Notes: generated from the sequence alone by a model not told the origin. A DNA stretch of 64,000 bases from BD1-7 clade bacterium (GCA_902705865.1 CACSIO010000061.1:188251-252250); one strand, 5' to 3'; positions 9,197 to 18,058 are shown, numbered from the stretch's first letter. A program made the numbers and translations.

Positions 9197-9958
9197 ATGC
9201 AGCAAATAACTGTTCAAACCGATAATGCGATCTGCGTTGTGGGAATTAACCGCCCGGAAAAGAAAAACGCATTGACTGCCGATATGTATCAGGCAATGGC
9301 TGATGCAGTCAACGCAGCTTCAGCAGATACCAACGTGAAAGTTGTGATACTTACCGGTATCGGTGAACACTTTACCGCCGGTAATGATCTCGGTGAATTT
9401 TTGGCTGATCCGTCAATGGATGAAGACAGTTCAGTTTATTGTTTCTTGCAGGCGATAGCCCGCTGTGAAATCCCGATGATTGCGGCGGTAGAAGGGTTTG
9501 CTGTCGGCATTGGTTGCACTTTGTTACTGCATTGTGAGCGTGTTATCTGTGACTCAACCGCACGTTTCGCGTTTCCGTTTGTGAATCTTGCGATTGTTCC
9601 TGAGGCGGCATCTTCGCTACTTTTGCCGCGCTTGGTTGGGTATCAACAAGCCGCGCATCTGCTGCTGACGGGCGACACCTTTGACGCGAATGAAGCCTTG
9701 GAAATGGGGCTGGCCGCGGAAAAAACCGAAACCGGTGAAGCTCTGCAAACCGCGATGACATATGCGGAGAAACTCACCGGTAAGGCGCGCGGCGCGTTGG
9801 TAGCGACTAAACAATTGTTGCGCCGTGACGATGAACCCGTTCAGGATCGCCTACACCACGAGTTGGCGATTTTTGTCGAGAAGCTTCAGGCGCCAGCAGC
9901 TAAAGAAGCGATGACGGCTTTTATGGAAAAACGTAAGCCGGATTTTACGGGCTTATAA
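9197..9958 (+). CDS. Enoyl-CoA hydratase/isomerase family protein
   Basis: A crotonase-fold protein of 253 residues acting on acyl-CoA thioesters. The oxyanion-hole segments are seen as HFTAGNDLGEF near residue 58 (canonical AGxDL) and VGIGCTLLLHCE near residue 101. The block FVNLAIVPEAASSLLLPRLVG carries a single glutamate in VPEA, the pattern of the enoyl-CoA isomerase branch rather than the two-Glu hydratases. A Delta3,Delta2-enoyl-CoA isomerase or related function is therefore favoured. It is not next to other beta-oxidation genes; the following VOC gene is 81 bases downstream on the same strand. Substrate is unknown. Confidence 0.8.
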   Translation: MQQITVQTDNAICVVGINRPEKKNALTADMYQAMADAVNAASADTNVKVVILTGIGEHFTAGNDLGEFLADPSMDEDSSVYCFLQAIARCEIPMIAAVEGFAVGIGCTLLLHCERVICDSTARFAFPFVNLAIVPEAASSLLLPRLVGYQQAAHLLLTGDTFDANEALEMGLAAEKTETGEALQTAMTYAEKLTGKARGALVATKQLLRRDDEPVQDRLHHELAIFVEKLQAPAAKEAMTAFMEKRKPDFTGL

Positions 9959-10039
9959 GCGCTATTTGATCGGTCTTTGAGCTGATGTTGTTGTGCTTAC
10001 ATTGTCTAAATCGATGTTTATTCACGTGCGGGGTTGAGG

Positions 10040-10384
10040 ATGGCAATACGCAAATATCATCACCTAGGTATACCGACAACCGAAAAGCGTGAAGGCGAGG
10101 TATGGCACGAGCACTTGAAGCTCGGCGCCTCGGGCTATGACGAAAGTGAATTCCATATTGAGTGGGTTCGATTTGCCGACGATGCACCATATCCGGATTT
10201 GGTGAAAACCGTTCCTCATATCTGCTTTGAAGTGGACGATCTTGAAGAGGCGCTTAAAGGTAAAACGGTGATTATCGCACCCAATAGCCCCAGTGCTGGC
10301 GTTAAGGTTGCCTTTATCGATGAAGGTGGCGCACCTGTTGAACTGATTGAAGTTGATCGATCTATTGCCCAGGAGGGCATCTGA
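10040..10384 (+). CDS. VOC-superfamily (glyoxalase-like) protein
   Basis: A 114-residue single vicinal-oxygen-chelate domain: MAIRKYHHLGIPT at the start, FHIEWVRFADD, VPHICFEVDDLEEALKG in the middle and VAFIDEGGAPVELIEV at the end. The His (YHHLGI), the His of VPHICFEVDD and the Glu of VELIEV fit metal-ligand positions of the fold. Such proteins include epimerases, lyases, dioxygenases and antibiotic-binding proteins, and nothing here tells which. I chose ATG 10040 over a TTG at 10034 because GGGG lies about seven bases before the ATG. The small membrane-protein gene follows by three bases, so they are probably co-transcribed. Confidence 0.75.
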   Translation: MAIRKYHHLGIPTTEKREGEVWHEHLKLGASGYDESEFHIEWVRFADDAPYPDLVKTVPHICFEVDDLEEALKGKTVIIAPNSPSAGVKVAFIDEGGAPVELIEVDRSIAQEGI

Positions 10385-10387
10385 ATT

Positions 10388-10597
10388 ATGCTGAAGCTTT
10401 TTCGAAAGTGGCAGACTATGATCTTGGCAATACTGACATTTGCTGTGTTCGTATGGGCTGCTATTGATGTATTTGATGTCGAGCCGAGCGTTATTTGGAC
10501 GTTCTTTATGAGCGCCGTGGCAGGGCTATTCGCCATTATCGTTTTTGCAGCATTAACCATCACCTGTTTGAATCTGCTGAAGCGACCCAAGCAATAG
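10388..10597 (+). CDS. Small two-helix membrane protein
   Basis: A 69-residue protein with two hydrophobic helices, about residues 9-27 (TMILAILTFAVFVWAAIDVF) and 36-60 (VIWTFFMSAVAGLFAIIVFAALTITC). A basic residue cluster lies at each end (KLFRKW, LLKRPKQ), which suggests both termini are cytoplasmic. It is not recognised as a named family. It begins three bases after the VOC gene stop and is likely its operon partner. A short inverted repeat lies about 60 bases downstream. Confidence 0.55.
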   Translation: MLKLFRKWQTMILAILTFAVFVWAAIDVFDVEPSVIWTFFMSAVAGLFAIIVFAALTITCLNLLKRPKQ

Positions 10598-10656
10598 TCG
10601 CTGCACGTCTAATAACTTTTGCTTCTGTTCATTTCTATTTTGCTGTTATCTGCTGT

Positions 10657-10689
10657 GCCGCACTGTGCACCCTAGCGGGTCTGTGCGGC
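10657..10689. terminator. Hairpin between convergent genes
   Basis: GCCGCAC (10657-10663) pairs perfectly with GTGCGGC (10683-10689), with an inner CCC-TAGC-GGG hairpin. It sits between the convergent membrane-protein gene and the gcvR-like gene. No immediate T-tract follows on either strand, so terminator function is plausible but not shown. Confidence 0.35.
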
Positions 10690-10768
10690 CTGTAAGCTGC
10701 TTTTTGGCATCGAGGCCGCTTACCCGTGAGCAGCGCTAGCCATTCATACTCGCGCTTAGGCGTAACGA

Positions 10769-11293
10769 TCATCGAATCTCTTCCAGATTCCAATCGATAT
10801 CCAGTGTGTTACAGATATCTTCGATATCTTCAGAAAACTTCTCCATGTCGACATCGCTGCGGGTATCAACCGTAACCTCGGCTTTAAACAATAGATTGCC
10901 TGCCATCGGTGCGCTTTCAGTCAATGTGTGCATATCGATGACGTTAAAACCATGCTGGATCAAGCCTTGAGCGATTTCTCGCACGATGCCGGCTCGATCG
11001 AGACCGATAATAGAGAGTTTAATGGTTTTATGGGCAGGCTGTTCAACGTCATGCGTTCCGGATTCAAGTAGTATTGCCAGCTCGTCTGATGTAGCGTCAT
11101 TCAGGGCTTTTTTTACATCTTCGACCTTATCTTGATCGACACTGATCTGAACAACGCCGGTAAATTTGCCGCCGAGCTTAGTCATGCGGCTTTCAAGCCA
11201 GTTTCCGCCATGAGAGGCAACTAGGTTGGACAAGCGTTCGACGATTCCGGGTTTGTCGTTGCCAATAAAAGTAAAAACGAGGGCCTGTTGCAT
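10769..11293 (-). CDS. gcvR: GcvR-like tandem ACT-domain protein
   Basis: A 174-residue protein with two ACT domains, about residues 4-80 (ALVFTFIGNDKPGIVERLSN) and 92-170 (IKLSIIGLDRAGIVREIAQ). Both start with the D-x-P/A-G-I-V ligand-binding turn. This is the architecture of the glycine cleavage system transcriptional repressor GcvR, which in E. coli binds glycine and antagonises GcvA. No gcv genes are in the window. The protein has no DNA-binding domain, so any regulation would go through a partner. It could also be a generic ACT-ACT amino-acid sensor; the family call is firm, the glycine role is by analogy. Confidence 0.75.
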   Translation of the reverse strand: MQQALVFTFIGNDKPGIVERLSNLVASHGGNWLESRMTKLGGKFTGVVQISVDQDKVEDVKKALNDATSDELAILLESGTHDVEQPAHKTIKLSIIGLDRAGIVREIAQGLIQHGFNVIDMHTLTESAPMAGNLLFKAEVTVDTRSDVDMEKFSEDIEDICNTLDIDWNLEEIR

Positions 11294-11541
11294 AGTGTGA
11301 TCCTGTTTTGGCTAATGGTGAAGGATTGGTTACCGCTTTGTGAAACTATCTCTATTATTGCTAAGACATTCCTGTGGCAAAATGCTCAGCGTGATGCGTA
11401 AATATTGTTATTAAATACGCTCGGCCACGGTTTAGTGAATCTGCTCAGCCATCATAAACCGATGAAATACGCTTTAAAATGATTGTTTTGTTTACACAAA
11501 GCACTCAAAACTCATATTGGATACTTTAAAGGATGCCAGCC

Positions 11542-12417
11542 ATGAAATCATCTCTTCGCCACTTGCAGCAACTGAGCCTATTGGCGTCGTTGTTAGCATT
11601 CAATTTCGTCGGTGCTTCTGCAGCTCTGGCTCATGGGAGCCAAGAAACCTTTGATGCTGAGGAGTTAAAAGAGTCTATCAACGGCGCGCAGCGAACAGCG
11701 GCTGAAAAGGGCAGGGATGTTTACCGACACCCACTTGAGACACTTGAGTTTTTTGGCGTTGCGCCAAGCGATACGGTTGTTGAGATCTGGCCCGGCGGCC
11801 GCGGTTGGTATACGGCTATTTTGGGCCCATATTTGATGCATGGTGGAACGCTTTACGCGGCCCAATTTAGCGCTGATTCAGATGTGAAATTCTACAGAAA
11901 TGCGCGCGCGCGTTTTATGGACTGGATCAAGTCGGAACCCAAGTACTACAGCGACGTTGTTGTCACAACTCTTCAGCCGCCCAAGCATGACAAGATTGCG
12001 CCGAAAGGATCGGCAGATAAAGTACTGACCTTCCGCAATGTGCATAACTGGATGTCGGCCGGCACCCAGCACGAGGTATTTGCCGCTATGTTCAAGGCGC
12101 TGAAGCCTGGAGGTATCTTGGGTGTCGTAGAGCACCGGGCGAAACCTGGTACGCAGATGCAGGCCATGATTGATTCTGGGTATGTAACGGAAGACTACGT
12201 TATTGAATTGGCGAAGGGTGCCGGATTTGAGCTATTGGCGCGTTCTGATATCAATAACAACCCTGCCGATCAGAAGAATTATCCCCGCGGTGTTTGGACT
12301 TTGCCGCCGTCGTTGCGTCTCGGCGACACAGATCGCGAGAAATATCTGGCGATCGGCGAAAGCGATCGTATGACACTGAAGTTTATCAAGCCGTTGCGCG
12401 GTGAAATTAAACCCTGA
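11542..12417 (+). CDS. Secreted predicted SAM-dependent methyltransferase
   Basis: A 291-residue protein of the predicted-methyltransferase group COG4798. It begins with a Sec-type signal peptide: basic start MKSSLRHLQQ, hydrophobic core LLASLLAFNFVG, and a cleavage site around ASAALA-HG. The body has DTVVEIWPGGRGWYTAILGPYL near residue 70 (SAM motif I-like), VLTFRNVHNWM and LKPGGILGVVEHRAKPG. A methyltransferase fold behind an export signal is odd, since SAM is not known to be available in the periplasm. The ATG at 11542 is preferred because AAAGGA ends eight bases before it, while the ATG at 11533 abuts that site. The real reaction is unknown. Confidence 0.7.
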   Translation: MKSSLRHLQQLSLLASLLAFNFVGASAALAHGSQETFDAEELKESINGAQRTAAEKGRDVYRHPLETLEFFGVAPSDTVVEIWPGGRGWYTAILGPYLMHGGTLYAAQFSADSDVKFYRNARARFMDWIKSEPKYYSDVVVTTLQPPKHDKIAPKGSADKVLTFRNVHNWMSAGTQHEVFAAMFKALKPGGILGVVEHRAKPGTQMQAMIDSGYVTEDYVIELAKGAGFELLARSDINNNPADQKNYPRGVWTLPPSLRLGDTDREKYLAIGESDRMTLKFIKPLRGEIKP

Positions 12418-12430
12418 TCTTGCATTTGAG

Positions 12431-12471
12431 TGGGCCTTTCGCGGTATCCTGTGATTACCGTGCACGGCCCA
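12431..12471 (+). terminator. Hairpin after methyltransferase gene
   Basis: TGGGCC (12431-12436) pairs with GGCCCA (12466-12471), and inside it GCGGTA pairs with TACCGT, separated by symmetric four-base internal loops. It begins 13 bases after the stop codon and is followed by ATTTCT, a weak T-tract. Probable factor-assisted or weak intrinsic terminator. Confidence 0.4.
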
Positions 12472-12621
12472 TTTCTGAACGCTAACGTTGTTTTCTGTTT
12501 AATAGCCAAAGTAGCAATCTGATGTGTTGCTGCTCTGGGCCTGTTCTTCCGCCTCTGTTACTCTGTGCCGATAGAGTAAATTTGTATTCCACCTGATAAC
12601 AATAATAAATTGAGGATTCTG

Positions 12622-13056
12622 ATGGTTCGCAAGATAAAAGTGCTTATGACCCTGTTTGTTGTTGCCAGCCTGTTTCTGCCGTTGGCAACATGCACGCAAA
12701 ACCCTCCGCCGTATAAGTCGAATGCCGAGCCAATCATCGTAGAGCGCTTCGCTATAGAAGAACGCGAGACGGTTTGGGCAACTTGGGGATTGGCCATTTT
12801 GTTTGGGTTGCCGTTACTTTTAGCACTGCTTGATTTGGCGCTAAAGCCGCACTCTGCGGGCCTAAACGTGGTTGAAACAATCTTGGGTATGGTGATAAGT
12901 GGCGTTGTTGCATTCTATGCGTTTACGAGCCAGTTGGCTGTTGGTGGCTATCTTGCGCTGATCGGCGTGATAGGTATCCTTGTGTTGGCAATAGCAGCCA
13001 TGATTGATGCGCTGCGATCCGGGCGAGAAGCCCGGCGTGATGAAGCTGGCAGTTAA
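12622..13056 (+). CDS. Uncharacterised four-helix membrane protein
   Basis: A 144-residue integral membrane protein. Hydrophobic segments lie at about residues 5-22 (KVLMTLFVVASLFLPLA), 49-66 (WGLAILFGLPLLLALLDLA), 80-97 (ILGMVISGVVAFYAF) and 105-124 (YLALIGVIGILVLAIAAMI). A basic/acidic tail (RSGREARRDEAGS) follows. The first segment ends LPLATC, but Thr before Cys is a poor lipobox, so I do not call it a lipoprotein. The ATG at 12622 has TGAGGA seven bases upstream; a TTG at 12610 is less likely. It is not a recognised family. Confidence 0.6.
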   Translation: MVRKIKVLMTLFVVASLFLPLATCTQNPPPYKSNAEPIIVERFAIEERETVWATWGLAILFGLPLLLALLDLALKPHSAGLNVVETILGMVISGVVAFYAFTSQLAVGGYLALIGVIGILVLAIAAMIDALRSGREARRDEAGS

Positions 13057-13115
13057 TAGCGGTCACGTGTCGAATCCTGTGTTTTATTATATTTGAAAGA
13101 TGAGAGGCTGCTGAA

Positions 13116-13361
13116 ATGATCATACCGTTCCAATCTCTTGATGAGAGTGCTCTCGACGGGGTTTTAGAGGATATCGCTAGTCGTGATGGAACGGATTATG
13201 GTGAAACAGAAGCCTCTTTGGTTACAAAGGTTACGGAACTGAAGCGTGTGTTAAAAACCGGAGAGGCGTGTCTGTGTTTTGATGTTGAATCAGAAACATG
13301 TAACATCTTGCCGGCAGACACAGCGCAGGCCATGTTCGGAAGCTTGGCAGATCGGGAATAG
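13116..13361 (+). CDS. yheU: YheU family (UPF0270) protein
   Basis: An 81-residue protein matching the YheU pattern: MIIPFQSL at the start (E. coli MLIPWQ), a central REGTDYGE-like block here SRDGTDYGETE, then VTELKRVLKTGEACLCFD and the CNILP block. The family is widespread in Gammaproteobacteria and its function is unknown. GAGG lies about eight bases before the ATG. It sits just ahead of tusA on the same strand, separated by 105 bases. Confidence 0.85.
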   Translation: MIIPFQSLDESALDGVLEDIASRDGTDYGETEASLVTKVTELKRVLKTGEACLCFDVESETCNILPADTAQAMFGSLADRE

Positions 13362-13466
13362 CTGGGCGGAAGACTAAGAATCACGGTGATCAAATCTGAA
13401 TCCGTTCAGGCACTCGCAATAGAACCTATGATAATAGGTCGTAACTGGTAGTAAAAAGATAGAACG

Positions 13467-13709
13467 ATGAGCGAAGAAGAAATCAAGACACTCGATGCAC
13501 GTGGGCTATTTTGTCCTGAACCAGTTATGTTGTTGCATAAAAAGGTCCGCGAATTAGCTGCAGGTGAAGTGTTCCAAGTGTTGGCGACTGATCCGTCGAC
13601 TGAGCGAGATATACCGAAGTTTTGTGTGTTTCTGGATCACGAGCTCTTGGAACATAAACAAGTCGGTGATGAATACCACTACAAAATCCGTAAAGCAGGC
13701 GCGGCGTAA
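13467..13709 (+). CDS. tusA: TusA-family sulfur carrier protein
   Basis: An 80-residue sulfurtransferase-fold protein. The sequence [22 protein letters not shown] contains the family's CPxP motif with the sulfur-accepting Cys near residue 18. The rest ([29 protein letters not shown]) follows the TusA fold. TusA takes persulfide sulfur from IscS and passes it to the TusBCD relay for 2-thiouridine formation on tRNA; paralogs serve other sulfur pathways. The isolated context does not distinguish true TusA from a paralog, but the length and motif fit TusA. Confidence 0.85.
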   Translation: MSEEEIKTLDARGLFCPEPVMLLHKKVRELAAGEVFQVLATDPSTERDIPKFCVFLDHELLEHKQVGDEYHYKIRKAGAA

Positions 13710-13797
13710 GACTCAATTGGGTCTTCTTGTGCGCTCCCTATCTCTCGCTTTCGGTTCAATCTTTCTCTGACCGAGCTATATCAAATAACGAATGTGA

Positions 13798-14742
13798 TTA
13801 GTCGTCTCGCTCGCTGTCGCCGGTGTCGTGAGCGTGTTCGGTTCTTAATGTTATAAGTTCTGCCGTTTGTTCTTTGGTTGATTCTTCAGGCTCTTGTGTA
13901 GATATATCTGTCGAAGTGCCTTCTGCTGAATGCGGGTCTGTTTGTTCCTGTGGAGCGTCTTGAGCGGCGTTTATGTTGTCTGCATGCTCTGGATTTTCGC
14001 TGCCGTTGTTTTCTTTTCCAGATGCTGGGTTTTGTGCTGCTTCCTGCTCGCGTTCGAGGAGTAGAGCGATGGCATCAAGGGCTTCCGGATCTTTGTTTTT
14101 CAGCTGATTGGCAATGTGGTGCTGAAAGTAGTAGCGAAACTGTGGGTGCTCATCTGAGCGGTAGAGGCATTCGTCATCCATTAGAATCGGGGTTGTCGTG
14201 ACTTTTTTCGGATCTGGCAGCATGGCCGTAATGGTGCCGTCGTTCATTAGCTGCCAGCTGTTCACCTCTGTGAGGATCAATGAGTTGGAATCCTCATTCA
14301 TCAACATGGCATGGGTACCAATAGCGTCCGGTATTTTTTGAATGGGGTAGCGTTCTGTGATGTCGTCTTCTTCTTCGTCATCATCAAAGTAGGCAAAGGC
14401 GGTTTCGAGCTCTACCACTTTATGCATGGGGGCATCATAGAAAATGGTGTCAGTATCTTTGTCGTAGTAGCCGTCCCAACTGCCATTTAACGGGTCTTTG
14501 ATTTCTGTACAGGGAACGATCTGATTTAGCCAAGGGACCAAACCAACAACCTCGCCATTCCACTTTAGGCCCCAGCAGAGGATTTTCATGTCAAAGAAGG
14601 TATCTGGGTTGCTCTCGTTGGAGTAGAGCATGGACAATCCATCGAGTTCTGGTGCAAGCCTGATAATTTTTTCTTGTGCAAGATCCTGCAGGGCTTTACC
14701 GCTGAAAAAGTCGATAACTTTACGGTCTTGAATTTCCGGCAT
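13798..14742 (-). CDS. Uncharacterised acidic protein with low-complexity tail
   Basis: A 314-residue cytoplasmic protein with no recognised domain. Residues 1-215 look folded (RKVIDFFSGKALQDLAQEKI, WGLKWNGEVVGLVPWLNQIV, MNEDSNSLILTEVNSWQLM). The stretch FDDDEEEDDITER near residue 118 and the Glu/Ser/Thr/Gln-rich tail after about residue 225 are disordered-looking and strongly acidic. No signal peptide or membrane segment is present. Its neighbours, convergent tusA and divergent epmC, give no functional clue. Confidence 0.6.
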   Translation of the reverse strand: MPEIQDRKVIDFFSGKALQDLAQEKIIRLAPELDGLSMLYSNESNPDTFFDMKILCWGLKWNGEVVGLVPWLNQIVPCTEIKDPLNGSWDGYYDKDTDTIFYDAPMHKVVELETAFAYFDDDEEEDDITERYPIQKIPDAIGTHAMLMNEDSNSLILTEVNSWQLMNDGTITAMLPDPKKVTTTPILMDDECLYRSDEHPQFRYYFQHHIANQLKNKDPEALDAIALLLEREQEAAQNPASGKENNGSENPEHADNINAAQDAPQEQTDPHSAEGTSTDISTQEPEESTKEQTAELITLRTEHAHDTGDSERDD

Positions 14743-14860
14743 CTGGCTTCCGAATCGGCAAAAGTGCCAATGTTGCGAATTATTTTGATTTCAGTATAGT
14801 CTGCACCACTTCAGAAATCGGCCCTTCTTTCGATCATACTCCGCTTATTTCACCTTTACC

Positions 14861-15397
14861 ATGCATCATGCTACTGATCTGATTACTATTTTTAATGGCT
14901 TATTTGCCGAAAAAGAAAACACCCAATTAGTCCGTGGAGATGGTGAACCCATCTATTTGCCAGTGACAGAGGGTGGTTCTGCTTGTCATCAAGTGGTCTT
15001 TGCACACGGTTTTTTTGCTAGTGCGCTACATGAAATTGCTCACTGGTGTATTGCCGGAAAACAACGGCGAGAGCTCGTTGATTATGGCTATTGGTACGAA
15101 CCTGACGGGCGTTGTGTTGAGAAACAGCATGAATTCGCGCTCGTTGAAGCTAGGCCGCAGGCAGTTGAGTGGGTGTTGCACCAGGCCTGTGGTCACAGAT
15201 TCAATATCAGTTTGGATAACCTATCGGTTGATCCACAAGCCTTTGCTCCGTTTAAAGATGCAGTGTTGGAACAGATAACCAACCTTAAGTTACACGGCCT
15301 GCCGCCCCGAGCGGCCATCTTGCAAGAGGCGTTGGCTGATTTTTATGAGCAGCCTCAAAATTGGTGTCAATATCCGTTTGATGTGTCGCAGCTATAG
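14861..15397 (+). CDS. epmC: Elongation factor P hydroxylase
   Basis: The EpmC/YfcM protein hydroxylates the beta-lysylated lysine of elongation factor P, the last step of the modification made by EpmA and EpmB. The 178-residue product carries the metal-binding LHEIAHWCIAG block (H57, E58, H61), followed by DYGYWYEPDGR and EFALVEARPQAVEW, which are typical of the family. Length matches E. coli YfcM (about 180). epmA/epmB are not in the window. pdxB starts 64 bases downstream on the same strand. Confidence 0.9.
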   Translation: MHHATDLITIFNGLFAEKENTQLVRGDGEPIYLPVTEGGSACHQVVFAHGFFASALHEIAHWCIAGKQRRELVDYGYWYEPDGRCVEKQHEFALVEARPQAVEWVLHQACGHRFNISLDNLSVDPQAFAPFKDAVLEQITNLKLHGLPPRAAILQEALADFYEQPQNWCQYPFDVSQL

Positions 15398-15461
15398 TGA
15401 ACACAAAAACGGAAACAAACACTCCAAACAGATTTCGATGATTGTCGATAAGGATGATCCA

Positions 15462-16580
15462 ATGAGTTCCCGATTGCGAATTGTAGCGGACGAAAATATC
15501 CCGTCTTTGCAAGCCTATTTGGCTGACTGTGCAGATGTTAAATGGATGCCGGGTCGACAGATCCAATCATCGGATTTGGTGGATTGCGATGTGTTGCTTG
15601 TGCGTTCTGTGACGAAAGTTGATGCCGATCTGTTAGCTGGCACGCCGGTGAAATTTGTGGGTTCATGCACCATCGGATTGGATCATTTGGATCTGACGTA
15701 TATCGCTGACGCTGGCATTGGGTATGCGCATGCGCCTGGGTGTAACGCTGACGCTGTGGTTGATTATGTACTTGCGGCGATGTTTGCGTTTCAACCAGAT
15801 TTATCTGTTTGGACCGATAAATCTATCGGTATCGTCGGGTTGGGTAACGTAGGCAGTGCGTTGCAATCCCGTTTAACGGCGTTGGGTATCAAAACTTTGG
15901 CCTATGACCCGTTCAAGGATGCCGCAACCAGTACTTTTGAAAAAGTTATGAATGCCGATGTGGTTACGCTGCATGTGCCGCTTACAACGGATGGAACGCA
16001 TCCAACGTTAAAGATGATTGGCCCGCAGCAGATAGAAGGCCTTCGCGATGGCGTGCTTCTCATTAATACGTGCCGAGGGAAGGTTATTGATAACACGGCA
16101 CTCGCGCTACATTTAAACCGACTCTATGCGGTACTGGATGTCTATGATGAGGAGCCACAGCCGGCGGATGAATTGCTGGATCAGCTGTTTATAGCAACTT
16201 CACATATTGCCGGCTACAGCATGCAGGGGAAATTGCGTGGTACTGAAATGGTTGTACGTGCTCTCTCAGATTACTTTGATTTGGGGCTGACGCTACCGGA
16301 CTTGTTGGGGGATTATCGACGGGACATTGTGATCGACGTCAATGACGTGTCGGAGTTGGTTAGGCGAGGATATGACATTAAACAGGATTCTGCGACGTTT
16401 AATGCAAGCTATAAGGCTGTAGAGTCACTAGAAAAAGCTGATTTTTTTGATCGATACAGGCGAGAGTACCCACTTCGCGTCGATTTTAGCTACCAATCTG
16501 TCGCGGGTGCGGCGTTGTGGCCAAATGATGAGCCGTCAAAGCTCGGTTTTAATGTGTCTCAAACCAACGCGAGTGATTAA
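15462..16580 (+). CDS. pdxB: Erythronate-4-phosphate dehydrogenase
   Basis: Oxidises 4-phosphoerythronate in the deoxyxylulose-5-phosphate-dependent pyridoxal phosphate pathway. The 372-residue product starts MSSRLRIVADENIPSLQ, the family start. It has the D-2-hydroxyacid dehydrogenase Rossmann motif SIGIVGLGNVGSAL near residue 117, LLINTCRGKVIDN (the NAD-domain signature) and the catalytic His in TSHIAGYSMQGKLRGTE. A C-terminal PdxB dimerisation domain follows. The ATG at 15462 has AAGGAT about eight bases upstream; longer in-frame starts would run into epmC. The last 32 bases overlap the convergent small gene on the minus strand. Confidence 0.93.
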   Translation: MSSRLRIVADENIPSLQAYLADCADVKWMPGRQIQSSDLVDCDVLLVRSVTKVDADLLAGTPVKFVGSCTIGLDHLDLTYIADAGIGYAHAPGCNADAVVDYVLAAMFAFQPDLSVWTDKSIGIVGLGNVGSALQSRLTALGIKTLAYDPFKDAATSTFEKVMNADVVTLHVPLTTDGTHPTLKMIGPQQIEGLRDGVLLINTCRGKVIDNTALALHLNRLYAVLDVYDEEPQPADELLDQLFIATSHIAGYSMQGKLRGTEMVVRALSDYFDLGLTLPDLLGDYRRDIVIDVNDVSELVRRGYDIKQDSATFNASYKAVESLEKADFFDRYRREYPLRVDFSYQSVAGAALWPNDEPSKLGFNVSQTNASD

Positions 16581-16773
16581 TTCTTGGACCGGTTTTGGAG
16601 GCAGAGGGCTCTATTGTTTCCTCTAGGGCCGCACAACTTTTTTCAATCATGGCGCGCGTTATCGGAATTTCATTGCCGTCATTATCGATGACAAAAGCGT
16701 TGAACAAGGGTGTGTCCGCTAGCCACGCCATCGGGTCATCGGATTTTGATGGTGGGTTATTTGAGTGTTTCAA
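16549..16773 (-). CDS. Small PA1571-like protein
   Basis: A 74-residue protein resembling the small Pseudomonas PA1571-type proteins. The centre FNAFVIDNDGNEIPITRAMIEKSC with ALEE following matches the pattern 'F(I/V)ID-x2-G-x-EIPIT-x2-MI'. The function of that group is unknown. The start appears to be TTG at 16773, with a G-rich stretch about six bases upstream; an ATG 14 codons in lacks a ribosome binding site. It overlaps the 3' end of pdxB tail to tail. Confidence 0.5.
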   Translation of the reverse strand: MKHSNNPPSKSDDPMAWLADTPLFNAFVIDNDGNEIPITRAMIEKSCAALEETIEPSASKTGPRINHSRWFETH

Positions 16774-16895
16774 CGTTGCCCCCGACAGTGGTGATAGTGT
16801 GTTGACCGGTTACTTTTTCGTATTGTTTCTAAATCTACGTATGAAAACGTGTAAACGGTGACAATTAAATTTAGTGAGAGATAGCGACATCTTCC

Positions 16896-18053
16896 ATGAC
16901 CAGTAATCGGAATTTATCAATCGGACTTGTTGTTAATGCCTATGCAGGTATTGGCGGCGAGGCAGCATTAAAGGGCTCGGATGGGGCAGCGCGTGATCAT
17001 GCGCTTGCATACCTAGATGTGTCAAAAAAGACGCTGCGTACACCGCAACGTTTGGCGCAAATGCTTGGGTTGATTGAGAGTGATGATATTCATTGGGTGA
17101 CCGGCGAAGCGGGCTTAGGGGCTGAATATCTTGTGGCATCTGGTATCGATAATATTTCTATCGTCTATTCACCTAAAAGCGCTGACGCACCGACGACCGC
17201 AATCGATACACGAAACGTGTGTTTGGCGTTGCTGAATAAAGACTGCGACTTGATTGTTTTTTGTGGCGGTGATGGTACTGCGAGAGACGTTTTTGATGTG
17301 ATTGGCCACCGCGTGCCGTGTTTGGGTTTGCCCAGTGGAGTGAAAATGCAATCAGGCGTATTTGCCATTTCACCGGCAGCGACAGCTTCCGTGATTAACC
17401 ATGTTGTTGACCATGATCTGACGCAGATAGCCGAACAGGATGTGCGTGATATTGATGAGCAAGCGTTACGGCAGGGTAAAGTTCGCTCTCAATACTATGG
17501 CAGCTTGATGGTGCCGGATGAGCCACGCTATTTGCAGAATCTAAAGATAGGCGGCGTTGAGCATGAGCCTTTGGTTCTTGATGATCTGGCAGATTATTTG
17601 ACCGAAATTATGTTTGATTCAGAGGCGATATTTCTAGTTGGTCCAGGCTCGACAACGGCGCATTGGATGGAGAAATTAGGCTTGCCCAATACCTTGGTTG
17701 GGTTTGACGCCATTCAGGAAGGTCATCATCTTCAGTCAGACCTAACCGGGCGTGACATCGATGTTCTGCTAAGCGGTGATATCGAGGTGTTCATCGTCAT
17801 CACCCCAACAGGCAATCAGGGCATACTGCTGGGGCGTGGCAACCAGCAGCTAACGCCATCAGTGATTCGGCGGGTACAGAAACACCAGTGGTTGATCATT
17901 AGCGCCAAGTCAAAATTGAAGGCGTTGGAAGGTCGCCCGTTGATTGTTGATACTAACGATTCTTCTCTCGACAAGCAGCTTTGTGGTTTATACCCGGTGG
18001 TCACCGGGTATAATGACCGCGTTCTTTATCCTATCAGCACCTCTTACGAATAA
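16896..18053 (+). CDS. ATP-NAD kinase-like protein (COG3199)
   Basis: A 385-residue protein of the COG3199 group, related to NAD kinases and diacylglycerol kinases. It opens SIGLVVNAYAGIGGEAALKGSDG and has the nucleotide-binding LIVFCGGDGTARDVFDV near residue 122. These are followed by VPCLGLPSGVKMQSGVFAISP, the GGDGT and substrate loops of the superfamily. True NadK is usually about 290 residues, so this is a divergent relative and its substrate is unproven. The methyltransferase gene follows by five bases, so they form an operon. Confidence 0.78.
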   Translation: MTSNRNLSIGLVVNAYAGIGGEAALKGSDGAARDHALAYLDVSKKTLRTPQRLAQMLGLIESDDIHWVTGEAGLGAEYLVASGIDNISIVYSPKSADAPTTAIDTRNVCLALLNKDCDLIVFCGGDGTARDVFDVIGHRVPCLGLPSGVKMQSGVFAISPAATASVINHVVDHDLTQIAEQDVRDIDEQALRQGKVRSQYYGSLMVPDEPRYLQNLKIGGVEHEPLVLDDLADYLTEIMFDSEAIFLVGPGSTTAHWMEKLGLPNTLVGFDAIQEGHHLQSDLTGRDIDVLLSGDIEVFIVITPTGNQGILLGRGNQQLTPSVIRRVQKHQWLIISAKSKLKALEGRPLIVDTNDSSLDKQLCGLYPVVTGYNDRVLYPISTSYE

Positions 18054-18058
18054 ATCTT

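Noticed and set aside
12622..12700. Lipoprotein signal in the 144-residue membrane protein (LPLATC)
   Set aside because: Thr directly before the Cys does not fit the lipobox, and the protein has further membrane helices.
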